The notes under the pieces: generated by a model | Seen by the model: the letters and a program-made list of their open reading frames with translations, nothing else | Databases searched by the model: none | Told to the model about the DNA's origin: nothing | NCBI GenBank assembly: GCA_022844105.1 | Contig: JALHMJ010000009.1 | Span: 58,586 to 122,585 of the forward strand | Length of the DNA stretch: 64,000 bases | Reading direction: 5' to 3' | From: Hyphomicrobium sp. | Lineage (GTDB): Bacteria; Pseudomonadota; Alphaproteobacteria; Rhizobiales; Hyphomicrobiaceae | Made by a program: the position numbers and the translations under genes | Shown: piece by piece, positions 9,199 through 17,776 of the stretch | Position numbering within the stretch: the stretch's first letter is position 1 | How the letters are laid out: the number at the start of each line of letters is the position of its first letter

Positions 9199-10653
9199 GT
9201 GGCGTTTCGTCAAACCGCAATCCGCAGAGTCAGCGTCGTTGTTCTCATGGTGTGCACGCCGGTGCTGTGCTCCGTCACGGCCGCGAACGAAACAACGCGC
9301 GTGGCGCTCGCGGGTCGTGATCTCGTGAGCCATGCCGTCGTGCAGGGACTTGGCGCACACGCGCCGGTTCAGCCATCGCAGCGGCGCTTCGACAATGCGC
9401 CGGCATGCGCATCAGATGCTGCGACGGCAAATGGTCGTGAGCCTCGGCTGCAATTGGCCAAGTGTCAGTTGACGCCTGCACCGGCACCTGAACCCACACC
9501 CAGCCCGACACCTACTCCTGGTCCGGCGCCTGAACCGGCAAAGCCCCAGTTTGCCTATTATCCTCCAGGCAATGTGCTGGACAAGGACAAAGGCCGCGGC
9601 CGCTCCAACGACCGGTTCGTCTATTTGCCGAACATCATTTTTCCGCTGAAGCTGGGCGACGGCCGTTATCCGCATATGAACTCACAAATCTGGGGCTATG
9701 GCGGCGGCGGATGGGGCGGCAAGGGAGCCGCCGGTGGCAGCGAAAGCGATCGGCGTAATTTCGATCCCATGCAACAGCGCGACAATTATTGCGAGGTGCG
9801 CGGGTGGGCGATGCCGCTCTGCCCTGCGGGCGCCGGTCACCAGGGTCAGGACATCCGCCCGCCGACCTTCAAGGATAACGCGTGGGAGGCGGTGGCCGTC
9901 GTCGACGGCACCATCACCAACGTGACCAAGAATACGACGGTTCAGCTCAAGGCCAAGGACGGGACCGACTACTATTATCTCCACATGCATCCGAGCTCGA
10001 TCGTCGTGAAGGCGGGACAATCGGTGAAGCAAGGGCAGGTCCTCGGCAAAGTCTCCAAGTACATGAATGGCTCGCCATCGACGAGCCTGCACCTGCACTT
10101 TCAGGCGCGCCAGACAATCAAGGCCGGCGATAAAACCGTCACCGCCTATGTGCCGGTCTTCACGTCACTCATTGCCGCGTTGCGGCGAGACAAGGGGCTT
10201 GATCCCGGCACCACGGGCGACGGCATTCTGGTTGTCGATGCGGGGTATGAAATCGGTGCCGCACCCGCGCCGGAACCTGAGCCGCCGCCGGCTCCCGCGC
10301 CCGAGCCAACGCCTGCTCCCGAACCGGCGCCTTCGCCCGCACCTGCGCCAACGCCCACTCCGGTGCCGACACCCGGGCCCGTGCCAACTCCTGAGCCTGT
10401 TCCCCCTGCTCCGGCACCGGAGCCGGCGCCCGCGCCGCAACCTGAACCGGCTCCTGTTCCAGTTCCTGAGCCAGCACCCGCGCCGCAACCGGCGCCGGCT
10501 CCTGAACCACAACCTGCTCCTGCTCCATCTCCCGAGCCTGTTCCACCGCCTGCTCCGGCTCCCGAACCTGCTCCCGCTCCCGAAGCCGAAAAAGGCTGGT
10601 GGCAGTGGATGAAGGATGGCGTTTCGGGACTTTGGTCCAAGTGGCGCAATTGA
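9199..10653 (+). CDS. Exported M23 (LytM) peptidase with Pro/Ala/Glu-rich tail
   Basis: The GTG start is supported by AGGGGGA eight bases upstream and gives a normal signal peptide (FRQTAIRRVSVVVLMVCT...). The 484-residue product has a short Pro-rich linker (residues about 92-115) and then an M23/LytM domain: zinc ligands His214 and Asp218 in GHQGQD, the YYYLHMHP strand, and His300 in SLHLHF. The domain normally cuts peptidoglycan cross-bridges or glycyl peptides. It continues into about 110 residues made of PEPAPxP-type repeats and ends in an aromatic, amphipathic helix (KGWWQWMKDGVSGLWSKWR). The tail may span the wall or anchor the enzyme. It is 29 bp upstream of the S8-M4 protease gene, on the same strand. 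Confidence 0.85.
   Translation: MAFRQTAIRRVSVVVLMVCTPVLCSVTAANETTRVALAGRDLVSHAVVQGLGAHAPVQPSQRRFDNAPACASDAATANGREPRLQLAKCQLTPAPAPEPTPSPTPTPGPAPEPAKPQFAYYPPGNVLDKDKGRGRSNDRFVYLPNIIFPLKLGDGRYPHMNSQIWGYGGGGWGGKGAAGGSESDRRNFDPMQQRDNYCEVRGWAMPLCPAGAGHQGQDIRPPTFKDNAWEAVAVVDGTITNVTKNTTVQLKAKDGTDYYYLHMHPSSIVVKAGQSVKQGQVLGKVSKYMNGSPSTSLHLHFQARQTIKAGDKTVTAYVPVFTSLIAALRRDKGLDPGTTGDGILVVDAGYEIGAAPAPEPEPPPAPAPEPTPAPEPAPSPAPAPTPTPVPTPGPVPTPEPVPPAPAPEPAPAPQPEPAPVPVPEPAPAPQPAPAPEPQPAPAPSPEPVPPPAPAPEPAPAPEAEKGWWQWMKDGVSGLWSKWRN
10255..10590 (+). repeat. Low-complexity Pro/Ala/Glu codon repeats
   Basis: This stretch is a run of CCN, GCN and GAA/GAG codons that encodes the PEPAP-type tail of the M23 peptidase. 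It is repetitive at the DNA level (units close to GAACCTGCTCC and CCGGCGCC), which makes it a likely site of length variation. Long open frames on the opposite strand here are a by-product of the composition. Confidence 0.8.
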
Positions 10654-10682
10654 TGGCCATCGTGCCCCGAAGAGGTGATTTT

Positions 10683-13600
10683 ATGACCGCCCGCTTGACA
10701 TTTCTGACTGCGGCCCTTGTGGCGGCACTGGTTTGCCCCGGTGCGGCGCTGGCGCAGAAGCAGGACTACAACAATCTAAAAAACATCCTCGAAGATAAGT
10801 TCGAGCCGGGCGGCGCATCAAAGCCGGTGCCGGAAAGCGTGACGCGCTCGCCGGCTCCGCAAGCGCCGACGCAGAAGCCCAACGACTTCGAGTATGTGAA
10901 GCCCGACGCCGAGGGCCTGAAGCGGAAACGCGAGGGCGGCACCGACGGCTGGTATGACAGCATCAAAAAGAAAGTGTGGGGCGGTAAGTCGTCGTCGCTC
11001 CTGCCGTTCAGCTCACCGGCGTTGGCCGGTGGGCTTGGGGAAGCAGGTCGCAACGCGCCGGCGACGGCCTCGACCAGCGTGCTGCGCACCGCAGACGTGC
11101 CGGTCGCCAAGAAAAACAGCTACATGATCCAGCTGAAGCCGAGTGTAACGGAACAGCAGATCCAGGCTCTTTTGAAAAAATATGACCTCACGATCACCAA
11201 GGTGATCGGCGAACTGGGCGTCATCTCCGTCGAGCAGAATAATCCCGCGCCGAGCCGCAATCTGGAAAGCGCCGCGCCGCAAAACAAACTCGATATCATC
11301 CTCGATCCGCCACTCGTGCAGGCCCTGCGCAAGGAGCCGACGGTCGGGGCTGCGTTCGTCGACAGTCTCATCGGCACCAAATCGCTGCCCAAGCCGTCGG
11401 GTGCCGAGATCAAGATCGGCGACAAGTCCTATGCTTGGCGATGGCAGCCGGGCGAGACACCGGATGGAAACTGGGGCTTAAAGGCCATCCATATGCCGGC
11501 CATGTGGTCGCTGATCGAGCGCAACCGGGCGGCGCACCCCGACGCAAAGCGACCGACCATCGGCATCATCGATGTCGGCTTCACGGAGAATGCGAACGTC
11601 AAATATACGCTTGCGCGCGGCGCCTATCGTCCGCCACTCGTGCGGCCCGACTGCGAAACCAACCACGGCACGCACGTCGCCGGCATTATCGGAGCCAAGC
11701 AGGGTGCCGCGCCCGGCATCGACGGCATCGTTCCCGATCCCGAACTGGAAGCCGTCGCAATCGCTGCGGAATTCATCGGCGAGCGCGAAAATCTCGATGC
11801 CGATCTGAATTGGCAGGCTCAGGCTATGCTGTTCTCGGACGTTTTGAAGAACACGATGGTCTACCTGACGAACAACATCAAACGGGGCGGCAACCTGCGC
11901 GTGCTCAACGTCAGCCTCGCCTATAATTTTGTCGCCCGCGGCGTCCTCGGCGACGCCGATCCCGACGATGTCGAAGGTCTCAAGCTGCACATTGCCGATC
12001 AGGCGAGCGTCATTCGGACGATGGCGCAGCTCGTGGAAAACGAGGTGCTGTTCGTCGTGGCAGCCGGCAACGACAGCGAGGGATTGGACAAACCGCTCGC
12101 TGCCCGGTGGGCGTCGCCGTTCGCGTGGGCCGGTACCTACGCCTGGACCAGCGGTGACCCGGTGCGCAACATCGTCGTCGTCGAAGCCACGGGACGGGAC
12201 GGCAAACGAGCCAGCTTTTCCAACAGCGGCGGGCATGTCTCGGCGCCGGGCGTCGACATCATGAGCACGCTGGGCGGTACGACGTCGCCATTCGGCGTCT
12301 GCTCGGGAACATCGCAGGCAGCCCCCCACGTTACGGCACTCGCCGGCCTGCTGTTCGAACTGGCACCGGAGAAGACGCCCGAGGAGATCATCGCCGCGCT
12401 CAAGGAGAGCGGTGTTCCGGCTGCCGCCGACGAGGTCCGCGCGCCGCGTATCGATGCGATCGGGGCGGCTGCTACCGTTTCGCAAGCCGTTCGTCAGCGC
12501 CTGGCAGACGTGGATGGCAATGGGACCGTCGATGCGGCCGACGTCCGCTTTTTTGCGCGTAGCCTTGCGGCCATCGAAGCGGCCGCATCAACGGAGGCCG
12601 CGTTCAGCGAAGATCTCAACGGCGACGGCGCGGTAGATGACAATGAATGCCACTTCCCGCGCATCGACCTCAACGGGGACGGGCAAGCGACGGTGCGCGA
12701 AGCCAAGGCTGCCCGGCTGCCGTTCTTGAAATCGGATATCGCGCCGATCGAAGTCTCTTGGGTCGAGAGTGCCGACAAACTAAAGGCGGCGCTAACGGAG
12801 ACCGGGCTCAGCGCTCGGATCGCCCACAGTCTTGTTGCCTCGGCGGATGATGCGAAAGCGGAAGCACCGATCAAGTGCCGCCGCAAGGATGGAGCGGTCA
12901 TCGCGGCACTCGCGCTGCCCGCCGGCGCGGACGCAGGGCCGGCGGTCGTGCCGGAGGGCGTGAGCAGAGGCGTGGCCACGGTTGCGGCCGGAGGGCCGGT
13001 GACGGACGCCGGCACCGTTGTTCCCTCGGCGCCTGCCGAAGGGGTGCGTATCGATGTGGGTAAAGGTGTTGAGGACCTGAAGAAGAACAATCCAGATCTC
13101 AAGGTCGTCATCAATCCGGCGACCGGCCTGCCGAGCAGCATCAGCGGTTTCAAGCCGGACGCCACTTCGCTGGCGGCGGGCGCCAGACCGGCCGAACAAT
13201 CGGAGGCGGACACGCGGCGCGTCGTGGAGACATTCCTGGAGACGAGCGGCATCACGGCGGCACTGCCGGCGAAGGGTAAAAAGGCTGAGCTGAAATACAT
13301 AGGCCGGCGCAAAGATCCGGATTTTCCGTCGCGGTACATCGCCAATGTCGAGCAGCGCGTGAGTGGCGTGAAGGTTTTCGGCTCATCGGCGCGGCTGACG
13401 GTCGAGAACACGCTGGGGGTGACGAAATACCAAGGCTCGACGTCGGCGGCGCAGGTGGACAAGACCGTTCCCGACATCAGCGAAAGCGATGCGACGGCTG
13501 CTGCGCGCAAGCGTCTTGCAGATTTGTTGAAGGGCGCCGGGACGGGTGCCGCCCCGCCGCTGCCGATGGGCCCCAATCCACAGACAACGCCCGCCACCGC

Positions 13601-14726
13601 CGAGGTTGTGGTGTTTGATCCAGCTTTGCTGCGCGCCAATGTCGTCGGCGGGGCGCGCCTGGCGTGGCTGGTCTCGATCGACACGTTCAGGCTGTTCGTT
13701 GACGCGAAGACCGGCGACGTCTTTCACTTCTATCGCGACAAACCTACGGGACTGATCCGGCGCATCTATGATTCCTCCAACCTGACGGAAACCGCGGCCA
13801 TCGTCGATGAAGGCGGCAAGGCGAAAGGGCAAGCGATCCCGGCCGACGCCGAACAGGCGTTCCGTTACACCGGCGCGGTTCGCGACTTCTTCTTTCTCGT
13901 GTTCGGTCGCAACAGTTTCGACGACAACGATCAGGATGGGCCGAACGGTGGCGGCGCGCTGGAAAGCTATGTCCGCTACGGCAGCGTTCGCAATGCGTAC
14001 TGGTGCCCGTCGAAATCCTACTATTGTCCAAAGCCGAACGTGATGGTGTTCGGGCCGGGCTATGCAGGCGCCGTCGATATTGTCGCGCACGAAATGGTGC
14101 ACGGCATCATCCAGTACGAAGCCAACCTCGTCTATTCCGATGAGCCGGGCGCGGTGAACGAAAGCATCGCCGACATTTTCGGCGCGCTCATCGAATTCTA
14201 CGCCAAGTCCGGCAAAGCCAACTGGCTTCTGGGCGAGGATGCTCCAGGCTACACAATGGACCGGCCATTGCGGTCACTCGCCAATCCCAATCTCACCAAT
14301 GCCGACGGCACGTCGCTCTTCGACAAGAGCCAACCGTTTTCATCCAGCAACCGCGGCCAGCCCGACACCTTCGGCGACATTGTCACCGCGGATGATCCGA
14401 TCTGCGCCACGACTTGGCTCAACGACAACGGCTGCGTGCACTTCAACAGCGGCATTCTAAACAAATTCGCCTACCTCATCGGCGAAGGCGGTACGCACCG
14501 CGGCACACCTGTGAAGCCACTCGGGCGGCAGAAACTCGCGCATCTCACCTATCGGACGCTCACCGCCAACCTGAACCAGACCGCAACGCTGGTCGAGGCA
14601 GCGGAAGGATTTCTGCAATCGTGTCTCGACCTGACGCAGAAGAAAGGGTCCGGCTTCACTGAGAGCGATTGCGATCAGGTGCTGGCGGCGCAACAGGCCG
14701 TGGGGCTCGTCTACGGCAGTTCGTAA
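10683..14726 (+). CDS. Secreted double protease: subtilisin-like S8 domain joined to thermolysin-like M4 domain
   Basis: The ATG at 10683 has AGAGGTGA five bases upstream. The 1348-residue product has a signal peptide (residues 1-24), an I9-like propeptide region (about 140-185), and a peptidase S8 domain with the complete triad Asp297 (IGIIDVGF), His328 (NHGTHVAG) and Ser544 (SGTSQAAPH). EF-hand/dockerin-like calcium loops follow at Asp609 (DVDGNGTVD), Asp644 (DLNGDGAVD) and Asp662 (DLNGDGQ). After FTP- and PepSY-like inhibitory propeptide regions (about 785-1010) comes an M4 metallopeptidase: His1136-Glu1137 and His1140 in HEMVH, Glu1160 in NESIADIFG (24 residues after the first His, as in thermolysin), and His1253 in VHFNSGILNKFAYLI. 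Both active sites look intact. It is probably exported and matured by self-cleavage. The two domains are in one uninterrupted frame. Confidence 0.9.
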   Translation: MTARLTFLTAALVAALVCPGAALAQKQDYNNLKNILEDKFEPGGASKPVPESVTRSPAPQAPTQKPNDFEYVKPDAEGLKRKREGGTDGWYDSIKKKVWGGKSSSLLPFSSPALAGGLGEAGRNAPATASTSVLRTADVPVAKKNSYMIQLKPSVTEQQIQALLKKYDLTITKVIGELGVISVEQNNPAPSRNLESAAPQNKLDIILDPPLVQALRKEPTVGAAFVDSLIGTKSLPKPSGAEIKIGDKSYAWRWQPGETPDGNWGLKAIHMPAMWSLIERNRAAHPDAKRPTIGIIDVGFTENANVKYTLARGAYRPPLVRPDCETNHGTHVAGIIGAKQGAAPGIDGIVPDPELEAVAIAAEFIGERENLDADLNWQAQAMLFSDVLKNTMVYLTNNIKRGGNLRVLNVSLAYNFVARGVLGDADPDDVEGLKLHIADQASVIRTMAQLVENEVLFVVAAGNDSEGLDKPLAARWASPFAWAGTYAWTSGDPVRNIVVVEATGRDGKRASFSNSGGHVSAPGVDIMSTLGGTTSPFGVCSGTSQAAPHVTALAGLLFELAPEKTPEEIIAALKESGVPAAADEVRAPRIDAIGAAATVSQAVRQRLADVDGNGTVDAADVRFFARSLAAIEAAASTEAAFSEDLNGDGAVDDNECHFPRIDLNGDGQATVREAKAARLPFLKSDIAPIEVSWVESADKLKAALTETGLSARIAHSLVASADDAKAEAPIKCRRKDGAVIAALALPAGADAGPAVVPEGVSRGVATVAAGGPVTDAGTVVPSAPAEGVRIDVGKGVEDLKKNNPDLKVVINPATGLPSSISGFKPDATSLAAGARPAEQSEADTRRVVETFLETSGITAALPAKGKKAELKYIGRRKDPDFPSRYIANVEQRVSGVKVFGSSARLTVENTLGVTKYQGSTSAAQVDKTVPDISESDATAAARKRLADLLKGAGTGAAPPLPMGPNPQTTPATAEVVVFDPALLRANVVGGARLAWLVSIDTFRLFVDAKTGDVFHFYRDKPTGLIRRIYDSSNLTETAAIVDEGGKAKGQAIPADAEQAFRYTGAVRDFFFLVFGRNSFDDNDQDGPNGGGALESYVRYGSVRNAYWCPSKSYYCPKPNVMVFGPGYAGAVDIVAHEMVHGIIQYEANLVYSDEPGAVNESIADIFGALIEFYAKSGKANWLLGEDAPGYTMDRPLRSLANPNLTNADGTSLFDKSQPFSSSNRGQPDTFGDIVTADDPICATTWLNDNGCVHFNSGILNKFAYLIGEGGTHRGTPVKPLGRQKLAHLTYRTLTANLNQTATLVEAAEGFLQSCLDLTQKKGSGFTESDCDQVLAAQQAVGLVYGSS

Positions 14727-14753
14727 CCGTTGCCGGAAATGTGGGGTAAAGTG

Positions 14754-14786
14754 TGGGGTCAGACCCCAAGCTGGGGTCTGACCCCA
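14754..14786. repeat. Perfect inverted repeat of the GGGGTCAGACCCC type
   Basis: TGGGGTCAGACCCCA (14754-14768) and its exact reverse complement (14772-14786) are separated by only AGC. Each arm is itself nearly palindromic. It lies between two convergent genes (27 bp after one stop, 26 bp before the other). It could fold into a very stable hairpin, but it lacks a T-run. The motif resembles the widespread REP-type repeats linked to REP-associated transposases; that link is from memory and unverified. Confidence 0.75.
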
Positions 14787-14812
14787 GCCCGCACCCCGAA
14801 CCTCTCCAACCA

Positions 14813-15838
14813 TCAAGCCAGCTGGCCGATGACACCACTCTCGACCAGCACTTTCAGCATGACAGCGGCGCCGCATTGCTTGGAGACAGCGTTGGCGTCC
14901 CAGACGTTGTCGGCAACGAATTTGCCTTTGGCGTAATGGTTGGAGAAACTCCACAGATACGGTGTGTTGATGTTGTAGAGCAGGCGCGACCGCCAGCCGT
15001 TGTAAGCCTCCCAACGGTAAAGCGTGCGGGCAAGATCCCAATCGGTCAAATCGGCGAACTTGTCGTAGCGAAGCGCGTCGATCGCGCTCGATTGCCAGTC
15101 AGTCGGCGGGCTCCATGTTTCCGGCCGGCCTTTCGGCACCTGCACCGTGCGGTACCGCAGCGGATCGCCGTTATGCAGATGTTTGTTGAAATCGAAGCCG
15201 CACTCCATGCCATGAATGATGCCGACGAAGTACCAAGGGACGCAGACTTCATCCTCGATCTTCTGGTAGCGCTCGCGGCGTGACGGGTCGGCGAGTTTAT
15301 CGGTGTACCAACGCACTTCGGACGACTTGTCGGAGCGAATCTCACAGGTGCGAAACAGCGTGCGATAGCTTTCGGCCACGTCTTCGAACTTCGGCGCCTT
15401 GATGGTCGGTGCCGCACCGGGCTGTCCGGGTTCGTCCGGTGCTTCGCGCGGCAGTTTTTCGGCTGCAAGTACTTTGCCGAGGAGTTCGCTCGCTTCCGAT
15501 TTCAAGTCCTCGGCTGCGTCGGCCGTGTCGGCACTTGCCGTGGAAATGGCGCTGTCGAGACTGTCCATGAAATCGACGATGGCGGGCAGCGTGGTTGAGA
15601 AATCGTCGGTGAGACTTTCCGGGCCCAGCGACATGCGCGGCACCGCGATGCCCTTCTTTTGAGCCGCAAGCGTGAGACGTCCGAGTTCGCCCCACACCGG
15701 CGATGTCGGACCGGACCCGGGCAGAGCGTCCTGCGCAATTGCGATTGCCGGCAGAACGCGCACGACCGCCGGAACGGCCATCGCCGCGACGGTGCCGCGC
15801 ACAAACGTGCGGCGATCGATCGATATGCGCCGGACCAT
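14813..15838 (-). CDS. Tat-exported lysozyme-like / peptidoglycan-associated protein
   Basis: The ATG at 15838 follows GGGGAG at a good distance and gives MVRRISIDRRTFVRG, a twin-arginine signal followed by an Ala/Val-rich core. The 341-residue product has a Ser/Ala/Asp-rich linker (about residues 90-150) and a C-terminal domain of about 180 residues. That domain contains WYFVGIIHGMECGFDFNKH, LHNGDPL, VPKGRP, a WEAYNG segment and PYLWSFSNHY, a pattern I associate with predicted lysozyme-like proteins often annotated as peptidoglycan-binding or muramidase-like. The Glu in HGMEC is a candidate catalytic acid; this is an inference. It is convergent with the protease gene and lies downstream of the hyi-like gene. 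Confidence 0.65.
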   Translation of the reverse strand: MVRRISIDRRTFVRGTVAAMAVPAVVRVLPAIAIAQDALPGSGPTSPVWGELGRLTLAAQKKGIAVPRMSLGPESLTDDFSTTLPAIVDFMDSLDSAISTASADTADAAEDLKSEASELLGKVLAAEKLPREAPDEPGQPGAAPTIKAPKFEDVAESYRTLFRTCEIRSDKSSEVRWYTDKLADPSRRERYQKIEDEVCVPWYFVGIIHGMECGFDFNKHLHNGDPLRYRTVQVPKGRPETWSPPTDWQSSAIDALRYDKFADLTDWDLARTLYRWEAYNGWRSRLLYNINTPYLWSFSNHYAKGKFVADNVWDANAVSKQCGAAVMLKVLVESGVIGQLA

Positions 15839-15984
15839 CCGTTTACTCCCCACAAGCCGGGAGCCCCTGGCCCCGCCGCTGGCGACTATGCCACTTGATC
15901 GTTCGATCGCCCAGGCCGTTGCTTGCGATTGGGGGCGGATGACGCCACCACTACCGCGCCGGTGCGGATCGCGGGCCACAGAGG

Positions 15985-16758
15985 CTAGATGGTGACGCCG
16001 CATATGGCGGGCCAGCCGAGGCCATCGATCGTTGCCGCCCGGGGCTTGTATTCACAGCCGATCCATCCGGCGAAACCCGAAGCGTCGATGGCCTGAAATA
16101 CCGATTTGTAGTCGAGTGGCGCGCAAGCAGGTTCGCTGCGATCGGGCGGGCTGGCACATTGATAGTGTCGCGTCAAAAATGCGAATTCGGCTATCGCTTC
16201 CAAGACGCCCCCCTGCATACGGTGGCGGTGGTAGAGATCGAATTGAAGACCGGCGTTGGTGGCATCGATGTCGGCGAGAATGTCGCGCGCCGCTTCCGTC
16301 GTCGTCAAAAAATAGCCCGGCATGTCGAAGGTGTTGATGGGTTCGATCAGAATATCGACCGCATCGCCGCGCGCCCAATCGGCTGCGAGCCGCAGGTTGC
16401 GCAGATACACGTCGCGATCGCAACCGTGCACGTCAAGTCCGGCCATTGCGTGGAGGCGGGGGCAGCCGAGGACGTCGGCATAACGCAGCGCGAGGTCGAG
16501 GCCGGCTGCGAATTCGTCTTCGCGTCCGCGCACGGCGGCAATGCCGCGCTCGCCTTCGTCCCAATGTCCCGGCGGCAGATTGAACAACACGACTTCCAAG
16601 TCGAGCGTATCGAGCCGAGAGCGGATTTCGGCGCTGTCGAACGCGTAGGGAAAAAGGAACTCGACGCCTTTGAAGCCGGCTTTCGCCGCCGCCTCGAACC
16701 TATCGAGAAACGGGACTTCGGTGAACATCAGGCTCAAGTTGGCGGCAAACCGTGGCAT
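15985..16758 (-). CDS. hyi: Hydroxypyruvate isomerase-like TIM-barrel protein
   Basis: The 257-residue product starts MPRFAANLSLMFTEVPFL and ends in GLGW plus a short tail, the typical frame of the hydroxypyruvate isomerase (Hyi/OtnI) group of xylose-isomerase-like TIM barrels. Metal and active-site regions are recognisable: ILIEPINTFDMPGYFL (Glu), LQFDLYHRHRMQGG (Asp, His) and WIGCEYKPR (Glu). The usual HIQIA strand reads HYQCA here, a divergence near the active site. The reaction would be hydroxypyruvate to tartronate semialdehyde, or a related sugar-acid isomerisation. The start was chosen at the ATG five bases after the arfB stop; an in-frame TTG nine bases upstream is less likely. It is probably co-transcribed with arfB. 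Confidence 0.8.
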   Translation of the reverse strand: MPRFAANLSLMFTEVPFLDRFEAAAKAGFKGVEFLFPYAFDSAEIRSRLDTLDLEVVLFNLPPGHWDEGERGIAAVRGREDEFAAGLDLALRYADVLGCPRLHAMAGLDVHGCDRDVYLRNLRLAADWARGDAVDILIEPINTFDMPGYFLTTTEAARDILADIDATNAGLQFDLYHRHRMQGGVLEAIAEFAFLTRHYQCASPPDRSEPACAPLDYKSVFQAIDASGFAGWIGCEYKPRAATIDGLGWPAICGVTI

Positions 16759-16763
16759 GGGCT

Positions 16764-17189
16764 TCAATCTGAATCCGGGTTGGGGCGGCGCAGGCGTTTC
16801 ACGTCGCCACGCTGGACCTTGGACTCGACCCGGCGTCTACGGGCGGCCTTCGACGGTTTCGTGGCGATGCGCTTCTTGGGAACGTGCAGCGCTTGGCGCA
16901 CAAGATCGGCGAGACGATCGCGGGCATCGGCGCGGTTGCGCTCCTGGGTGCGAAACCGGTCGGCGCGGATCACCAGCACACCTTCGTCCGTCACCCGCCG
17001 GCCGGCGAGCCCGATCAGACGGTCGCGCACAGCGATCGGAAGCGTTCCGTGGCGAACGTTGTAGCGCAATTCAACCGCCGTCGAGACCTTGTTGACGTTC
17101 TGCCCACCAGGACCCGAAGCGCGAACGAAACGTTCCTCGATGTCGCGCTCGTCGAGCGATAAACTGGCGGAGATACGCACCCCAATCAC
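16764..17189 (-). CDS. arfB: Peptidyl-tRNA hydrolase ArfB (ribosome rescue factor)
   Basis: The 141-residue product contains the GGQ peptidyl-hydrolysis motif in ASGPGGQNVNKVSTAVEL (Gly28, Gly29, Gln30), very near its usual position in ArfB/YaeJ, and a basic C-terminal tail (KKRIATKPSKAARRRRVESK) that would enter the empty mRNA channel. ArfB frees ribosomes stalled on mRNAs lacking a stop codon. The GTG start gives a family-like N terminus and length; a longer open frame upstream overlaps the flavin-reductase gene and is not believed. It lies 22 bp after the flavin-reductase gene and five bases before hyi. Confidence 0.9.
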   Translation of the reverse strand: MIGVRISASLSLDERDIEERFVRASGPGGQNVNKVSTAVELRYNVRHGTLPIAVRDRLIGLAGRRVTDEGVLVIRADRFRTQERNRADARDRLADLVRQALHVPKKRIATKPSKAARRRRVESKVQRGDVKRLRRPNPDSD

Positions 17190-17211
17190 CCTTTCGTCCG
17201 GCAGTGACGCC

Positions 17212-17700
17212 TCAGCGCCCGCCAATGTCCCAGTAGTCATTGCGGAAGTAGAGGAGCGGTATGCCTTCCGTGCGGAAGCGCCCATCGACCACGCGTCCGA
17301 TGAAAATCGAATGCGTCGCGAACGCGTGCTCGTCGAGCAACTCACAATCAAGGCTGGCCAACGCGCCGACGAGCACGGGGGCGCCCGTGACAAGCGTTTC
17401 CCACACTGCGCCCGCTGCGAAGCGCTGTTCGCCCGAGACACCGCTCTTGCCGGAGAAGCGCTCGGCCAGATCCTGTTGTTCGTGCGCCAGTATGTTGACG
17501 CTGAAGGCCTTCGAGGCAACGATAACAGCGTGCGTGCCGGAGCGCCGCTGCACGCAGACGAGCACGGTCGGCGGGTTGTCGGACAGGGAGGAGAACGCGG
17601 TGGCCGTCAGCCCGCCGCGGGCGCCGACGTGGCCGGCCGCGATGATCGTCACGGCTCCCGCCTGATGGCGCATGAGGGCGCGGTAGCGGGAAGCGTCCAT
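17212..17700 (-). CDS. Flavin reductase-like (DIM6/NTAB) FMN-binding protein
   Basis: The 162-residue product fits the short-chain flavin reductase domain: FRALMRHQAGAVTI-type start (RYRALMRHQAGAVTIIA), GLTATAFSSLSDNPPTVLVC, FSVNILAHEQQDLAERFSG, and the C-terminal HSIFIGRV strand followed by PLLYFRNDYW. These proteins supply reduced FMN to two-component monooxygenases. No partner monooxygenase is visible here, but an FAD oxidoreductase lies immediately upstream. The ATG at 17700 was chosen because it aligns with family starts; longer in-frame starts exist. Confidence 0.85.
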   Translation of the reverse strand: MDASRYRALMRHQAGAVTIIAAGHVGARGGLTATAFSSLSDNPPTVLVCVQRRSGTHAVIVASKAFSVNILAHEQQDLAERFSGKSGVSGEQRFAAGAVWETLVTGAPVLVGALASLDCELLDEHAFATHSIFIGRVVDGRFRTEGIPLLYFRNDYWDIGGR

Positions 17701-17776
17701 CGGGTGGGATTGTCCTGTTGCTGACGGGGTGGGTGGTAATACGTTCCGATTGCCGAACGGATCGGCACCCGTCAAC

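Noticed and set aside
10146-10660. Long minus-strand and alternative-frame open reading frames opposite the Pro/Ala/Glu tail
   Set aside because: They consist of Gly/Ala/Ser or Arg/Leu low-complexity sequence caused by the repetitive codons of the M23 tail. They have no ribosome-binding site and no family signal.
11478-12485. 335-codon minus-strand frame inside the S8-M4 protease gene
   Set aside because: Antisense to the conserved subtilisin core. Its sequence reflects the complement of GC-rich codons.
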